Source: Nymphaea colorata
Taxonomy: Eukaryota > Streptophyta > Magnoliopsida > Nymphaeales > Nymphaeaceae
Reading direction: 5' to 3'
DNA: 64,000 nt
NCBI RefSeq assembly: GCF_008831285.2
Contig: NC_045142.1
Location: 12,164,716-12,228,715 of the forward strand
Below, in pieces: positions 50,180 to 63,365 of this stretch (positions are counted from its first letter, which is position 1; every line of letters begins with the position of its first letter). A model generated the notes under the pieces. That model made no database searches. It had not been told where the DNA came from and saw only the letters and a program-made list of their open reading frames with translations. Made by a program: the position numbers and the translations under genes.

Positions 50180-50720
50180 ACGCTCCACCAACCTCTCCAT
50201 TTGCGGTAAGCCGGAGACTGAAAAACAGGTCATCGATATAAGGAGGGAGCATGAACGAAAGGGCAATGAGAGAGAGCAGAGAATGAGGGCCTGTGGGAGA
50301 GTGCGTGAGAGAGGGAGAAAAACAGTGAGGAGATTGGGAGTGCGGGAGACAATGGGGGCGAGAGAGAGGAAGACCACAAGAGAGAGAGAGAGTGCGGGGG
50401 ACCATGGGGAGCCAGCGTGAGGGGGCTCAGTCGAGGGAGACAAACGGGAGAGAGGGAGAGAGCATGCGAGAGAGAGTTGGAGGGAAACCGAGAGAGGCAG
50501 AGGGCTGCCTACGACAGGGAGGGCAGAGAGGATTCAGGAGGGAGCGGTTGGGAACGAGGGAGACGAGAGTTCAAGCGGGGGACAGAGAGAGATTGAGAGT
50601 GAGGGAGTCTGGGCAAAAAGGAGAGGCAGCTGGGAGAGGGCAGAGAGCACGAGAGGGAGAGAGAGAACTCACCTTCTCTCCACCGCTGGTTTTTCCTCCT
50701 CTTCTTCCTTAACTTCTTCC
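50180..50720. repeat. Purine-rich (GAGAGG)-type low-complexity block
   Basis: About 500 bp of imperfect GAGAG/GGGAGA on the + strand, switching at about 50690 to CTTCTT-rich sequence. Long open frames across it are compositional artefacts. Confidence 0.85.
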
Positions 50721-52153
50721 TCCGCCGCTCTGACGATCGAGAAGCCCCACCGTCGGACTTCTTCCGCTCCTTCTTCTTCCCCCTCTTCGTTTCCGCCTCC
50801 CCCCGATCTCTGTTTCTCTTCGTTAAAGTTTAAACCCAGAGCAGTGAGACAGGGAGAGAGGTCCCCGGCGCGGGGCCTCCTTCACGCGGGTGGCAACACG
50901 AGTCCGGATCTGGACCTTGATTCAGATCCGTCCTACTCACGTGAAATTGTCGGATGTTGAAGATTTTGAAATCTTAGACGTGGCCTCACCACTTTACTTT
51001 GAAATCTTTACTTTTGATATCCCTTAGTCCCCGTCCGAGCTGCAAGAAAAGTACCCCCTAAAATAGTTTTTCTGAAGAACATCCTAGCATTAATATCTTT
51101 TCACGGAAAACTTTTTTCACCTCTTCATTCTCATAGCATTTGCATGATTTTGTTTTCTCGTGTTCGATTATACAGTAAAGTAGCAGAATGAAAAAATTGA
51201 AAAACAGAGAGAGAGAGAGAGGAAGCAACAAAGAGGAGCAACTGAGCAAGACGAGGATAACTAGAACAAGAAAAGTCTAAACCAACGTTTGCAGCAGAAA
51301 ACACATTTGCAGCAACTGTAAATTAGAATCAAAACGACAAGAAGTAGATGGAGGTTATATAGATCGCAGCACAAAGGATTCAATTCTGCTAACACCGATA
51401 CCGAGAGGAGTACCAGTTCCTATGGTATGCATTTATGAATGTGGAAGTTAATAGAAGAAGCATGAAATAGCTGCTGCTGCCATGGTTGGCACTGCCTAAT
51501 CTACTGTTAATTTCTTGAAGATGAAGCATAGGCATATCATTTGCACACACACAAATAAGCACATAACAGTACTATGGGGGTGCCTCGCATATGGCACCTT
51601 AGGCCAAGGTCAAGTTGGCATTGCCAGAACAGATATGGTATTCTTGACGTGACTACATCATTGCTCTACCAAAAGCAAGAGTTCCATGCTAGATGAGAAA
51701 AATATCAAAAGGAACCAAAATAATGTTCATTCATTCACTGCACAAAAAAACTAAGCAGATTTGGAAAATTATCAGGAAACAAAAGTAATGAAATGCACAC
51801 CAAAAAAATACATTATGTGAATGAAAATTGATAGAAAAATTTAAACATTAATAAACTAATTATCCAAGTAAAGAAGACACGCCAGTGAAAGTCTTCTTAA
51901 TTGCCATCCAGCATCAACTGGAAGTAGTCATTTCACGCTTCTGAAATTACATTTCATTAACCTATATTTCCAACAAGTACATATCAATTTCAAGTCTACT
52001 GTCAGTACTAGAGTTTGCACCTCTACCAGGGAATGAAGATAAGACTGATAAGCTTTGGCATGTGGCATAATTAAGCCACTAGTAACCAAGGCGGTTCTGA
52101 CAGCCGATGATGAGAACTAAAAGCAACCTGTGCATATGCTGCAGCCGGATTCG
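50721..52153. other. Unassigned stretch and 3' flank of the GILT gene
   Basis: Pyrimidine-rich, then GC-rich sequence around 50840-50900 ('gtccccggcgcggggcctcc', a potential hairpin), then ordinary AT-rich DNA. The last few hundred bases before 52154 should include the 3' untranslated region of the GILT gene. Confidence 0.45.
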
Positions 52154-55100
52154 TCATGATGTAGTAGCAGATCTAACTTCATCCATATAGGTCACATGGC
52201 CGTAATGGTTTCTGCTGCCAATCAGTGACTCCACATCAAGAGATTTACAAGCTTCAGGTGTAGTTCCTTGATATGCTCTACAGATGTACTTTTGAACGTC
52301 TTCATAGTTCTATAAACAATTCCAGAGCATAAAGAATGGTGAATATAAGTGGCAGTTCAGCTAATAAGAATTAAATAAATTGTGCTTAACTGTCACACCT
52401 TGTGTGCGCATGCAAACATGATCATATTATAATTCATGATGGCAAGCCACACATTAACTAAGGCCATAATTATACATTGGATATCACCTTTGAAACCATG
52501 TCAGTTCATTATTTTTGTTTGCAGCAATTATCTTGCATGGGGCACCGGCAGGCACTTAAGAGTAAGTACAATTATCATCATCATTTTCTTGTTAAGGTGG
52601 TAGTTAATAGTTAAACTTGATTAATAGCAATGATTTCTGAAACATGATAATATGAGGGTTTGATTAATGCTTCATAGTACATGTGGGCTAGTTACTGCAT
52701 GGTCTATTCCTGGGCAGTGTAACAGCATCATATATCAACATCCAAGCTCTTCAAAATATGTCATACATTAGTTCTTGTTTGTTTGATTGATTTTCCAAGC
52801 AGTATCATAGTCGCAATAAATATGTGAAAGATTGATGCTTATTTCATATGACTCAAATGTTCCAGATAGACAATTATCTACCCATTCAAAACTAGACTTT
52901 TGCAGTCCACATGGTAAAATTGCAGAAATATCTGATGCATTGATACCATTATCATAAATATCGTTCTTGGGTTTTTAACGGTAAAATTTTTCTCAGGTAA
53001 TTTTCAGCAAAAGTAGTTTTCTTGGGCAAATATTGGGAAAATCTTGGCAATTTTTTTAAAAAAATAGAAAAAACACCAAAAATTAGGTAAAAATAAGATA
53101 AATGAAAAATTAATAAGATGAAAGAAAATAACTAGATAAAATGATAAAATAATGTTTAAATGATGATATTGATAAGTAATTTACTTTAAGTTTAATGTTT
53201 ATAATCCATGACGATATGAACATCAAAAAAGAGAAACGGAAAAGGGGAAAAAATGGTATAAAAATGCATTAAATTAGTATTTACCATTTTCAAAAATTAC
53301 ATTTTTTTCTCTTTGTTTCTTCCTTTTCTTTTTGTAATGTTAATGTCATGATTTTTTCGAAAAAACGCAATATCATGATCAATATGTACATGTTGTTGGA
53401 TGAGATTTCTAGATGATTGGACAAAGTGTCATATAGAAGGGTCTCAAGTTTAAATCTGATGACACAATAAGCTACGGAGCAAAGTGAAACCTAACACTGC
53501 AATATGTCAGGGATAATTGCAGCAGAAATGACCACAGTTAATGGTGCAGAATGGTTAGGCTTGAACCCATTGAGCAACATGTATGGCTGTAGAGTTGAGC
53601 ATAAAGTTGCCTATGGTCATTACTTAGAAACTTAAACCTTTCGCAGCTATATGCAGACAAGTAAAGCCATCAGTACATGACAAATTTGAAGAATATTTGC
53701 ATACGATGTTGTGTCATTAACAGGAATAATAAAAGTCACAGACAATGTTTCCCAAATCCATCCGTCCATTTGCATCTAAACTGTGACCACACTAAAGTCC
53801 ACAGAGCTGTATATGCCCAAGCAGGCCAACAACCACTACATGCAAATCAAAATTATAGACAAATACAAATCTAGAATACCAGTTCTGCAAAAGGAATTAT
53901 GATTCTTGAGATGTGACACATCAAGGCTGACTATAGATAAGAAGGAACACGCCAAGTTGGACTTGACATACCTCATGTGTGTGACCACCACAAACAAGAG
54001 CATCTACCATCACAGAGTCTAAGATATGAACAAATGATGGGGCACCAATCTCCAATTCCAAGAAACATAAAGACGGTTCTTTATTGGTGAAAGCGATGGT
54101 CCCTACTCCTAGCGTACCTAGGCTTATCATCTTGGCAACTTCCCTTTCTTGTATAAGGTCTCATCAAATTTTCTAAATGAAAAGGAATTTCCCTTTGGCT
54201 TTCTTCAATTGCTTTCATGTTGAACCCTCAAGGAGGTCTCATGTGTGCAGGACTGCAGTACTGTAGGTGCAGTTCCATGGCTGCAGTAAAGGGTCACAAT
54301 GTTTTACCTCAAGTGTGAAAGCATGTTGCAGACTTGCAGCCTTTACCTGATAATGGAAATCAAGAGAGTCAAAGCCCCAATTAAATCAAGACCATACTTC
54401 CTGGAAGGCTGAGAGTCAGCCTCAGCAAATTAGAGTGTTCTCTCTCTTTTCCTCATTAGACTAACTATCAAGCCCATATGTGAGGTCTCGTGCTTGGTCC
54501 AAACCTAGCCCATGTGAACTTGTTAAGCTCAAAACAACTTTCATGTGTCTGATCCTAGGCAGTAGTGATGCCTTCGCTGCACCTCAATATGCCTTCTGAG
54601 CCCATTAGCCAGCTGATCTAAGTCCAATTTAACTGACCTAGTCAAAAGTGCAACAAAAGCCCTGAGAAAAGACTCCCCTATTAAGTATGAGTTCGGTCCA
54701 GCTCAAAAATGACCTGCATCTACCTTTTTGGAGTCGAGGTCATGTGAGTTTGAGAGTCATTTTAAAATAGTCTCAAGTCCTAGGACCAGTCACAACCAAA
54801 ATACAGTTAAGTCCTCTCGCCTTTCATAACTTAGAAATGCACAATTAAAATCATATATAAGAACGATCATGATGAAAAATTACTTCCATTTTGTCTTATT
54901 TATATACGAAACAATTCACTCATTATTTTTTTGAAGATACAGCTTCTTGCTGCATTTCTCAATACTGTTTGCTGTCCTGACTTTTTGTTGGCTTCCTATT
55001 GATACCTTTTATTACTTCATCATACCATGAATTCACAATTAGATCCCTTCTATGATAATTAGTTCTCCAGTTGAATAGCTTACAAATCAAAAACAGATGC

Positions 55101-58100
55101 TTCATGAATTAGTTTGGTGACTTATAAAATTGATCCTTTCTTAGTTCATACATTATATACATCACAAACTCCTACAGTCCAACTTGATGCTTATATCCTG
55201 ACATCTTTCTGTGAAAAGTATGAATTTTTATATTTATATCAAAATTATACTAAAGTTTCACAAAAACAGAAGCTACAAAAATACTCTTCTTTATACATGA
55301 CAAACTATTTACTGTCTAGGCACGGATGAACTTTCTCATAGTTAATGGAACCTGTTGATAATTTTAATCACAAATTTCAATGGAAATATCACGAAATAAC
55401 AAGCATGGTCCAAACAGCTTCACATCCATACTTTTATGAAAGACAGATGAGGGAAAGCAAACAGAAGGAAAGATAAGAGGAAAGGGTGGTAGAAATGAGA
55501 TAGGAAAACAAGAGGTCAATCATTGTTAGGGTAAAACTAGAGCTCAAAGTGCTTTTCAAACCCTTCTTAGCTAGATCTCCAGAGGACTTATATGAAGGAT
55601 AAGACGACATAGGAAAAAAAAATGTTAGTGCACAGAGGGATGGGTATGTGCAAAACTGAAAGCAAGCACCAAATGAAATTCAAAGCTTCTCTATATAGTA
55701 GCGTGACATAGAAATTACTTTATCAAGTCTAAACTATACCCTTTGGATTCTGGAAGGGTGAAAATGAAAGAAAAACAAAAAAAGTTTAGAGAATTGCCTC
55801 ATAAAGTGGATGGCCATTCACAACTACCCAGGGCACATATTTATGTGGAGGCTGTAAAGCACTGGTTTCCGCCTCGTACTGTAGTTCAAGCTGCAAAATT
55901 TGGCAGACTTATTAAAGTTCAACAGCACTGCGAAAACAAAACTAGCATGTGAAGATACCAAAAAAAACAGTCAAAAAAATTCAACCCCAAAGAACATAGG
56001 ATGAGAGTTGAACTCGGTGTTGGAAGAACAAAAATATATAGCCATAGGAAAAACTATCACCGTATTTTTCATAAGAATATGGAAATTCCTACGGTAACTG
56101 AATCAAATCAAAGTTTTCTATCCTCCAAAAGCTTCTCTTATAGACCATCAAAATTAGCACAAAGTGAAGAAACATGCTGCAAAAAAGATAATGAATGTAT
56201 GGAATACTTTGTTTCTTTACAAAGCAGCAATACAAGTTATGGATTAGCTTGATTGACCTGAAGTATCATTTTGAGGTGTTCATACATTTAACTATATAAT
56301 AAATTCATACCATGTTTAAATTCAAGTAGTCAGTGGTTTTGAGGATACAAGAATGAGACCCCTCAATTAAGCCTTCCAATTAGACGAGTTCTATTTTCAA
56401 GCAATTCAAATTCTTACGGTGGCCAAATTATGTCAATAATGCCAAAAAGGGGAAGAAACTAACCTTTTTCCAATTACCATTATTGTAGCATTCTGCAAGC
56501 CGCTGAATATCTGTGCTACTCTTGGTAAAACAAGTTTCCCACTCCGTGTATTCATGCTTTACTACAAGAGACTCCACACAGTAAATGTACCTAAAATGGG
56601 CATGCTGCACAAAACACAGAACATTGTGACTTACAACATATATAATCATTACAAAAATTAAAAGGAAAGAAAAAAATTTTTTAACAGATAATAAACATCA
56701 GAATAAAATTGAGTATGCTCAAAGTTCCGAAGTGATATCACATAGAAAAGCACCCAAATGATAGAATAGGAACAACACACTAGGATCAAAAGATGGTCAA
56801 GATCATCTGAGCATCACATGACCATGTAGTGTTCCCATGAGTCGTGGAATGGTGGAAACTGCAGATAGTTAAACCAACTGTGTAATATAGAAGAAGATGA
56901 GAACAATAAGGAGACCAACGGATGACCAATAACTAAAGGCACATGAAGGCAGAGACTTACCAAACTGTGTGTGTTTGTGTTTGTATTATGAACATATATA
57001 AAGTTTCTAACATATACACACGCCCCAAACAAAAGGCACACTGAACAAGATATGCATTGAGAAGGGGGAGTTAGCAAAGCTGTACAAGACTAAAATAAGC
57101 ATAGCAACAAGGATTGATGTCCCAGAATAGCTAGTTTAATATTCTGACACTGATTAGATGTATTCCACCAATGGACAGGTGACTTGATTATTTGTATAAT
57201 TTGATATAGAAAGCTGGTCTGGCAGGAAGCTTTCTGAACATGCAGTACACAAATGTAAATAGGATTAAGATGAATACACAGGTTAAATGAGCATCCCACA
57301 ACTAAAAGGTCTGTTACACAGTTCTTCAGCAAAGCCTTCAAGTATTAAAGAAGAAAAACAACATAAAAGGGACATCTATCTCCATATTGGCACCATAAGA
57401 ATGAAGAAAAAGAAAATACTTTGTAAATAGGAACAAGGAACTGTTATAATGTGAATAGGAAGAAAAGAATTCTATAAAAATAACAGATAGTTACACTTCA
57501 TCACTTTTGACTAATCACATGAAAGGATTTTTCATACCACATCAGGCCAGATATCTATTGCACATGCTTCCACTGCATTCAGAAAGCACTCATATGGGCC
57601 ATGCTGCAAAAACACAGAAAAGAAGAGGGATAAGTTTTTATACAAGTATTTTCCATGTAGTACCAAATAATGCCAGCAAGGTTGTCTACAAGATGTTCTG
57701 AAAACAAAAAAATTTGAAAAAGAAAAACAAGAAATAGATTCTTTGTGTCACCTATATGGTATGTGGAAACTATTGCAAACATCAATCCAAGATAAAATAA
57801 ACCACACATAGTTATATGCTAATAATGTAAGTCCAGATGGGTCTTTTATTCACCTTGCACAGATATGCCTAACTTTTCCAATTTTCTCACATCTCATTAG
57901 TGTACTTATCTAGGAACATTATACACCGTAACAAGACATTATTTGTCTTCTTAGGCTAACATCTAGGGGCTATTGCTTAAGAATCAATTTTCCATTCCCT
58001 TCCTCTTGCCTATTGTCCATTGCCTTCCATTCATCCTTTTATTGCAAACACTTCTTGGAAAAACAATTGAACCAACTTACAGATATGAACATGTACAGAT

Positions 58101-59773
58101 GGATGCTTGTACAAATAACTCCTAGAAAAGTGATTTGGAAAAACATCCACTGAAAGAGAGTTTATTTTCACAAGAATTTTCTCCCATTGCATTTAGCATA
58201 GTGATAAATAATTAGAAATTACAGCTTTTTCAAGTCGTGAAGATGATAAGGAAATTCCTCAACCCCAAGACTGGTTGTCTTTCTGAAGTAATTACCCAGA
58301 CTTGTTACATATTCATTCAGGCCAGGCATAAAGCAAAGATTAATTAGATAACTACTAGGGATGTCAACTCAGAAAATCTACAATCAGAATATTGATTGGC
58401 CGTCCAATTCAAATTTCAAATGCTAGATGTGCTTGGAGAAAGAAGCTAGGGCAGGTGCACACAACAAGAATTCATATCAGCAAATTTGTCTACAAGGTTT
58501 TCACAATGTGCAACTCAAAAGTACATCAAGAAAGGTAAATCTGCTTCGCAATGCTGAGGCCATCCATTAAGCATATCCATAAACTAATGTGCTAGAATTG
58601 TTCAGTTGATAGATCTCCTCAGATACCACTGTAATGTGATGGAAAGGCACTCTGAGCAAGAACAGAAGTCCATGGATCCACTATTTGATACTGCTGCAAG
58701 CACCGACTCTTTGACCCAAAAATTTTGCACTTCCAGCATTGAGAATGAGAACGCAGAGTCTATCATGGGAAGTTCCAGCGGCAGTTAGAAACCGGCAGTT
58801 ACTTTAACAAAGAGAGTAATACGATGGTTACAATTCAAGTTTTTAAATATTACCGCAAAGAATACTTTTCAGTTTGGAAAAATCACCAGCCTGAGTGCTT
58901 GACCTCCTATTTGTTCGAAACGCAGAGCAGTTACTTCTGGCCACTAGTTGCAAGCAATGGGCATCGAATAAAAGCTTAAAGTTCGGACAAATGCATACTG
59001 AAGTATCAGTTGACAGTATCTTTCAACAAATTCGAACTTTTAAATCTGATCTGCATGGTTGATCTCGCAAAAAGTTAAACCAAACGAAGGGTCAACATTG
59101 AGTCTATATGGTCCGATTGGATCAGAACAGCGGGCAAGGCTGATAGGTATTGCATGGTTAATTACAGCAGTGCTATTAATGGACCCCAACTGCAAAGTTC
59201 AACTTCAGTAACGACGAGCCATTTCTCCATAAAAACTAAGCTGTTACTTCGTTTATCATTTCCTACTAGATTCAAGTTTACCATCTGGCAGTTCAAGTCC
59301 GGAATAGTACAAAAGTACTAGTAAATCCAGAAAATCCCCGATTGAATTGAAAAAAAAAATTGAAGAAACAGCAATCATCAAATCTCTAGAGCACCTGTCT
59401 GATTAGTATCATTTCATTTTACTGACCAGTAATTCACAGAGAAAAGGCGAATGGAAACCAGGAAAAAAAAAATCCTGAGTTCCTAAGCAGAATTGAACGC
59501 AAAAATGGCAAGGGAGAGAAGCAAAACCTGGCACTCGATCGTGCCATTAGCTAAGATCCTCGCGTTCCCGTAAGGAACGAGATGCAGATCAACGACGTCG
59601 ATGAGTCCATTGGAGAAGAGTTGGTGGAGTTGGTTCACGATGAAATTGGAGCAGTAAGGGCAGAGAGTCTCGTAGTAGAGATCAACAGGCACTTTTTTGC
59701 TTCCCTCCGATCTTAACGGAGCGAGAAAGATTACAGTTAGGCAGAAGAGGAGTTTCGAGCGCAAGAGTTCCAT
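52154..59773 (-). CDS. GILT-type thiol reductase, secreted or vacuolar
   Basis: Five exons on the - strand, 59773-59528, 57603-57538, 56604-56464, 55890-55798 and 52309-52154, all joined in phase 0, give 233 aa. Residues 1-24 form a signal peptide ('[20 protein letters not shown]'). The active site CPYC is C38/C41 in '[14 protein letters not shown]'. The GILT signature CQHGx2ECx2Nx4C is complete and spans exons 1-2 (C81 Q H G P Y E C88 F L N A V E A C96). Exon 3 reads '[18 protein letters not shown]', exon 4 '[20 protein letters not shown]' and exon 5 '[20 protein letters not shown]'. An N-glycosylation sequon is N76-G-T. The family reduces protein disulfides in acidic compartments; in animals this aids lysosomal antigen unfolding. 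The role in plants is poorly known. Introns are 1924, 933, 573 and 3488 bp; the last uses a GC donor. Confidence 0.94.
55788..55800 (-). other. GC 5' splice site of GILT intron 4
   Basis: Exon 4 must end …CTT TAT GAG before N-Y-E-D of exon 5. The next bases on the - strand are GCAATTCTC, so the donor is GAG|GCAATT rather than GT. The acceptor is an ordinary 'tttatag|AAC' at 52310/52309. GC-AG introns are spliced by the major spliceosome and make up roughly one percent of plant introns. Confidence 0.82.
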
Positions 59774-59784
59774 CTATGCTCTCT

Positions 59785-59815
59785 TTCTCTCGCTCTCTCT
59801 CTCTCTCTCTCTCTC
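59785..59815. repeat. (CT)n microsatellite in the presumed GILT leader
   Basis: About 30 bp of CT on the + strand (GA on the sense strand of the gene), 12 bp upstream of the ATG. Confidence 0.95.
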
Positions 59816-59862
59816 CTGCCTGCTCGAGCAACAAGAACGGAGATTTCCATGGCTTGAGGGCG

Positions 59863-59871
59863 TTTTATATA
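59863..59871 (-). promoter_or_regulatory. Candidate TATA box of the GILT gene
   Basis: On the - strand 'tatataaaa' lies about 90 bp before the ATG at 59773, implying a leader of about 60 bp containing the GA tract. Confidence 0.6.
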
Positions 59872-59974
59872 GAGAAGAAAGAGAACCGACGAATACGGAC
59901 GAGACAGGGAAAATGCAGACGTGGAGAAGAAGGATCATCTGATTCCTCGATGTTTCACCTCATGATTTAAAAAT

Positions 59975-60619
59975 TCCGAGTTGTCAGCAAATCGAATCGG
60001 AGGCAAATTTCCGATTCTTTTTTGACTCGGTTTCCTGGGAAATTAATGCGTCTTGTGAAAAGTCTTGAAAAGTCAACTCACGCAAGTCACACTCTTGCGC
60101 AGCCCTTTTTTTTGTATATTTCGAAAGGTCGCACTTATATTTTTAAAATAATAAAAATGAACCTAAAGTTTCAATATTTCTAAATATGTGCCTAAGTTTT
60201 TGCGCTCTTGACAAAGGCTTATTTATTTTATTTATGTTAAATTATCCTAAACTTCTTGCAAGTTAATGTGTCCGAAATGATGAACTGAACTACCTTTAAA
60301 TTAGGTATGTTTCTTTGTGTGGCCTATTCGTGTTCCCCTCTTTCCTTGCCCTTCAAATTCTTCTTATCACTTATTTTATTTAAAAATAAATAAATTTTCC
60401 TTTAACAAACTTTAATGTTTTAATTGTTTTCCATTTTGAGTACAATAATACTTTTTCTAGTAACTTGAAAGCAAATTTGAAGGATAATTGTTCACTTTTT
60501 TTTATTAATCATAAAAATTTGAGATGGGCTTTCAATAATTTCTGCGTTTTATTGTGAACAAAAATTCACTTCCCCTAGAGGGTTACCTAATTGGAATCCT
60601 TCTAACAAAATTATTTGAA
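59975..60619. other. Upstream AT-rich intergenic sequence
   Basis: No gene or clear element recognised. Confidence 0.5.
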
Positions 60620-60960
60620 AACTTAGGTCTAGCTCGGCCCGATAATGAGTCAACCATGGCTGGCTCGACTCAAAAAACCCGAGCTTGAGTCTTGCCTGAT
60701 TACATTTAAAAATATATCTTTAAATAAAAAAATTTATATGAATATAATCAATCATAATAAAATATTATATATATATATATACATATATATATATAAATTA
60801 ATAAAAATTTTTAAAAAAAAACTCATTATCAGGCACACTCAGGCCAGCCCAATAAATTATCGGGCCGACCTAGGTTCCTTTTTTTTTGGGCCCGTGCCTG
60901 AGTCGGGCTGGGTATTGGGTACCTGGCGGTAGCCCGACCCGGTGTCGAGGTTAAGTTGAC
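60620..60960. repeat. Dispersed repeat with GGCCCGA ends and internal inverted repeat
   Basis: GC-rich flanks ('agctcggcccgataatgag', 'gggcccgtgcctgagtcggg') enclose an AT-rich core with a (TA)n tract at 60768-60797. The words 'cccgataatgag' (about 60637) and 'ctcattatcagg' (about 60822) are inverted. This resembles common GGCCCGAGCC-type plant transposon repeats. Confidence 0.5.
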
Positions 60961-62700
60961 TGCCAATAGAACATGTTTAAATGCCATTTGTGTCTCCAAA
61001 CACACTCATAATCTTGATACCAGATACATCTTGATACCAGATACAAGTAAATAAGACCTAGTTTCTCCAAAATACCAACCCTTGAATGAAACTTTGTCTT
61101 TAATCTATGTCACATTTAGTAATGCCAATTAAAACAATGACACTGCAAAGACAAAATCCTTTTTTTATATATAAATATTTTCAAATTTACTAAAATATAT
61201 TACTCCGTCTAACTCATTCCTTGGGGGCATTTGCCTCATTTCATTAAAAGAGAAACATGTCATATCATCAGCTTCTTCTCAACAGCTAATTTAAAATGGT
61301 TAAGTGAAAGTGAGAGTCGATCTGTCAATTGCTAAGATGCGTAGATGAATGTACAAATTGCGCATAATATGGAGATGAGTATGAAGAAAAAAAAAAGTTG
61401 TTTATATTCAGTAAGGTGCATGTTGATTCCTGTTCCGAGATTAATTTTGGGAATGGGGACAATGCATTGCCCCATAAGAGCCATATATCTGAACACATTT
61501 CTTTTTTATTAAGTTTTCAACACTTTTCTTTGACTAGCCGTAAAATTAAATAATTTTTAAATAACTGCTAATTATTTATTGATTTCTTTCTAAACTACAT
61601 CTAAACTGTTGGTGATAATCGAGAAAGCACCTAGGGTTTGTAGTCTTGTTAAATATGCATCTAAGTTTTTTTGTAGTTAATTAATTCGGTCCAGTAAGTT
61701 TTTCATGTAGTAGATAGCAAAATGCATTTTGACCTTTTAAAATAACTTCAGAAAAGCACCTAACTTTTCATGTTATTTCGATCATATACTTAATTTTTCA
61801 ATAAACTTGCAAAAGCACATAACTTTTTACAATAATGTGGGTGGTTGACTCCATTTATATATATTCATCTAAAATTTGATTTTTTTTTTATTTCAAAAGC
61901 AAATTAGTTGCAACACTTGAAACACCCCAATAAGGATCTTTCTTTTGTTGCAAATCTTTGACTAACTCCTTTTGGAATACGAAGTTTGCTTCATGCAATA
62001 CAAGGGAAGGACAAATGAAAGAACACTATTGTTGTCCTGAAGATCATACTAAATGTTGAAAAAAAAATGTTTAAAAGAGTCTACCAGGATTATTGAAATT
62101 TCATTTATTTGTTCTGCTGTTCAAAGAAAAAACTGATCAAAATTAATTTGGCTCCATTATTAGCGATTATGGCTGTTTTCACAATAATATTGGTTCAATA
62201 AAGTTCATCAGTAACTTATATTAATAATTTATTTTGTTGGGAGTTTGTGAGAAAAACGGAAAGTCACGGTTTCGTATTTCCAAATAAATGAGAATAAGAA
62301 ACGGCGTCGAGGAAAGTAGTAACAATGGTTTAGGTGACAACGCCCCCAAGGAAGGCTGCCTATTTCCATAGACATAGGCATCTTTTTTTGTATTTTCTTT
62401 TTTATTTTAACAATACCGAGTCGGGTTCTTCTCCTACTGTATCGAATGGAACATGTTGAACAAGATTTTCTTCATGCAAAACTTGCTCGATTGAGATTAG
62501 AAAAATCATACGGATTTTATGAAACCATGTATTATGGCTCGAATCCGTAGTCTTTCGATAGGAGCAGTTGACAATGAAATCCGATTTTTCCCATTATTAT
62601 CTTCGGCTGCCTTCGTTTTTAATGAAAAACTCTCAATCTCTTTAGGCTTGCGGTATATTGAACTACTAGGGGCTTAGATAGGTGGAGTTTCATGGGGCAT
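60961..62700. other. Unassigned stretch
   Basis: A small duplication 'cttgataccagataca' occurs at about 61012-61046. A frame at about 62430-62540 reads 'HVEQDFLHAKLARLRLEKSY' and looks more protein-like than its surroundings, but I cannot name it. No gene is supported. Confidence 0.4.
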
Positions 62701-62701
62701 A

Positions 62702-62900
62702 TGCAGAGCCCGAGTGGTCAGAGTAGGGCCCGCAAGGGCTATGGCCCTACCTCAAAAAATAAAAAAACAAAAGTTTACAAGTAAAATTTTAAAAAATTTT
62801 ACTTGTTTTATATAAAAATTTTTAAAAATGATATTCCAGCCCAAGTCGCTTTAATTCAGCTACCCTCTTGAAAAACTTTTAGCTTCGCCTTTAGGTATAT
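62702..62900. mobile_element. Degenerate hAT MITE relic
   Basis: A GC-rich left part ('agagcccgagtggtcagag', 'gggctatggccctacc'), an AT-rich core with an internal inverted repeat ('aagtaaaattttaaaa', 'aaaattttacttgtt') and a right end 'ttagcttcgccttt' follow the same plan as the MITEs at 17372, 43277 and 48603. No clear target duplication. Confidence 0.45.
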
Positions 62901-63347
62901 CAACTACTTTCCATAAAAACTTGAATTAGTGCTTGATTTCGGGGACCCAATTGTATAAGACTGTCCATAAGACCCATGTCACTGTCTCTTAACCAATTGA
63001 AAATTTACTAACTGTGTCGTAAAAAAAAAAAAAAAAAGGCTCAGTCCTTAGGAATAATAATCAAAAGAGAAATAATAATCAATTCATATGTTAAGGTTAA
63101 TAGGTGAGAGCATGAGAGCCCCCTTGTATGTTTAGGCTAGAATTTAGGGGTCATGTGATAATAGGAATAATAATCAACTATTCCATGCATCTGTTTTAAA
63201 AATTAAACCATATGTTCATAAAACATTGTGTTATAGTTTTCTATGAACCAGCACCAATCTTTTACGGTAAGCTTCAACCCCTATCGTATCGTCAGCTTAA
63301 AAAAAAAAAAATGATGACCTCATCTTTATTCACATGTCAGGTGCTCC
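62901..63347. other. Unassigned stretch
   Basis: Poly(A) tracts at about 63020-63037 and 63298-63311. No gene seen. Confidence 0.4.
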
Positions 63348-63365
63348 CAGTGGCGGAGCTACGTT
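63348..63365. mobile_element. Single hAT-type terminal end
   Basis: 'cagtggcggagctacg' resembles the terminal repeats of the window's hAT MITEs. Its partner end is not found before the window ends. Confidence 0.45.

Noticed and set aside
50079-50712. Open frames of 88-108 codons rich in Arg/Glu or Ser/Leu
   Set aside because: They follow from the GA-rich low-complexity composition and lie on both strands over the same bases.
53969-54043. Phase-0 open segment on the - strand ending HTHE|GTATGT, first taken as GILT exon 4
   Set aside because: Its residues ([20 protein letters not shown]) do not match the family. The true exon 4 with [14 protein letters not shown] was found at 55890-55798. It could at most be a rare cassette exon.
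58606-58788. Protein-like 60-codon frame inside GILT intron 1 on the opposite strand
   Set aside because: No splice context or known family. It lies wholly within an intron.
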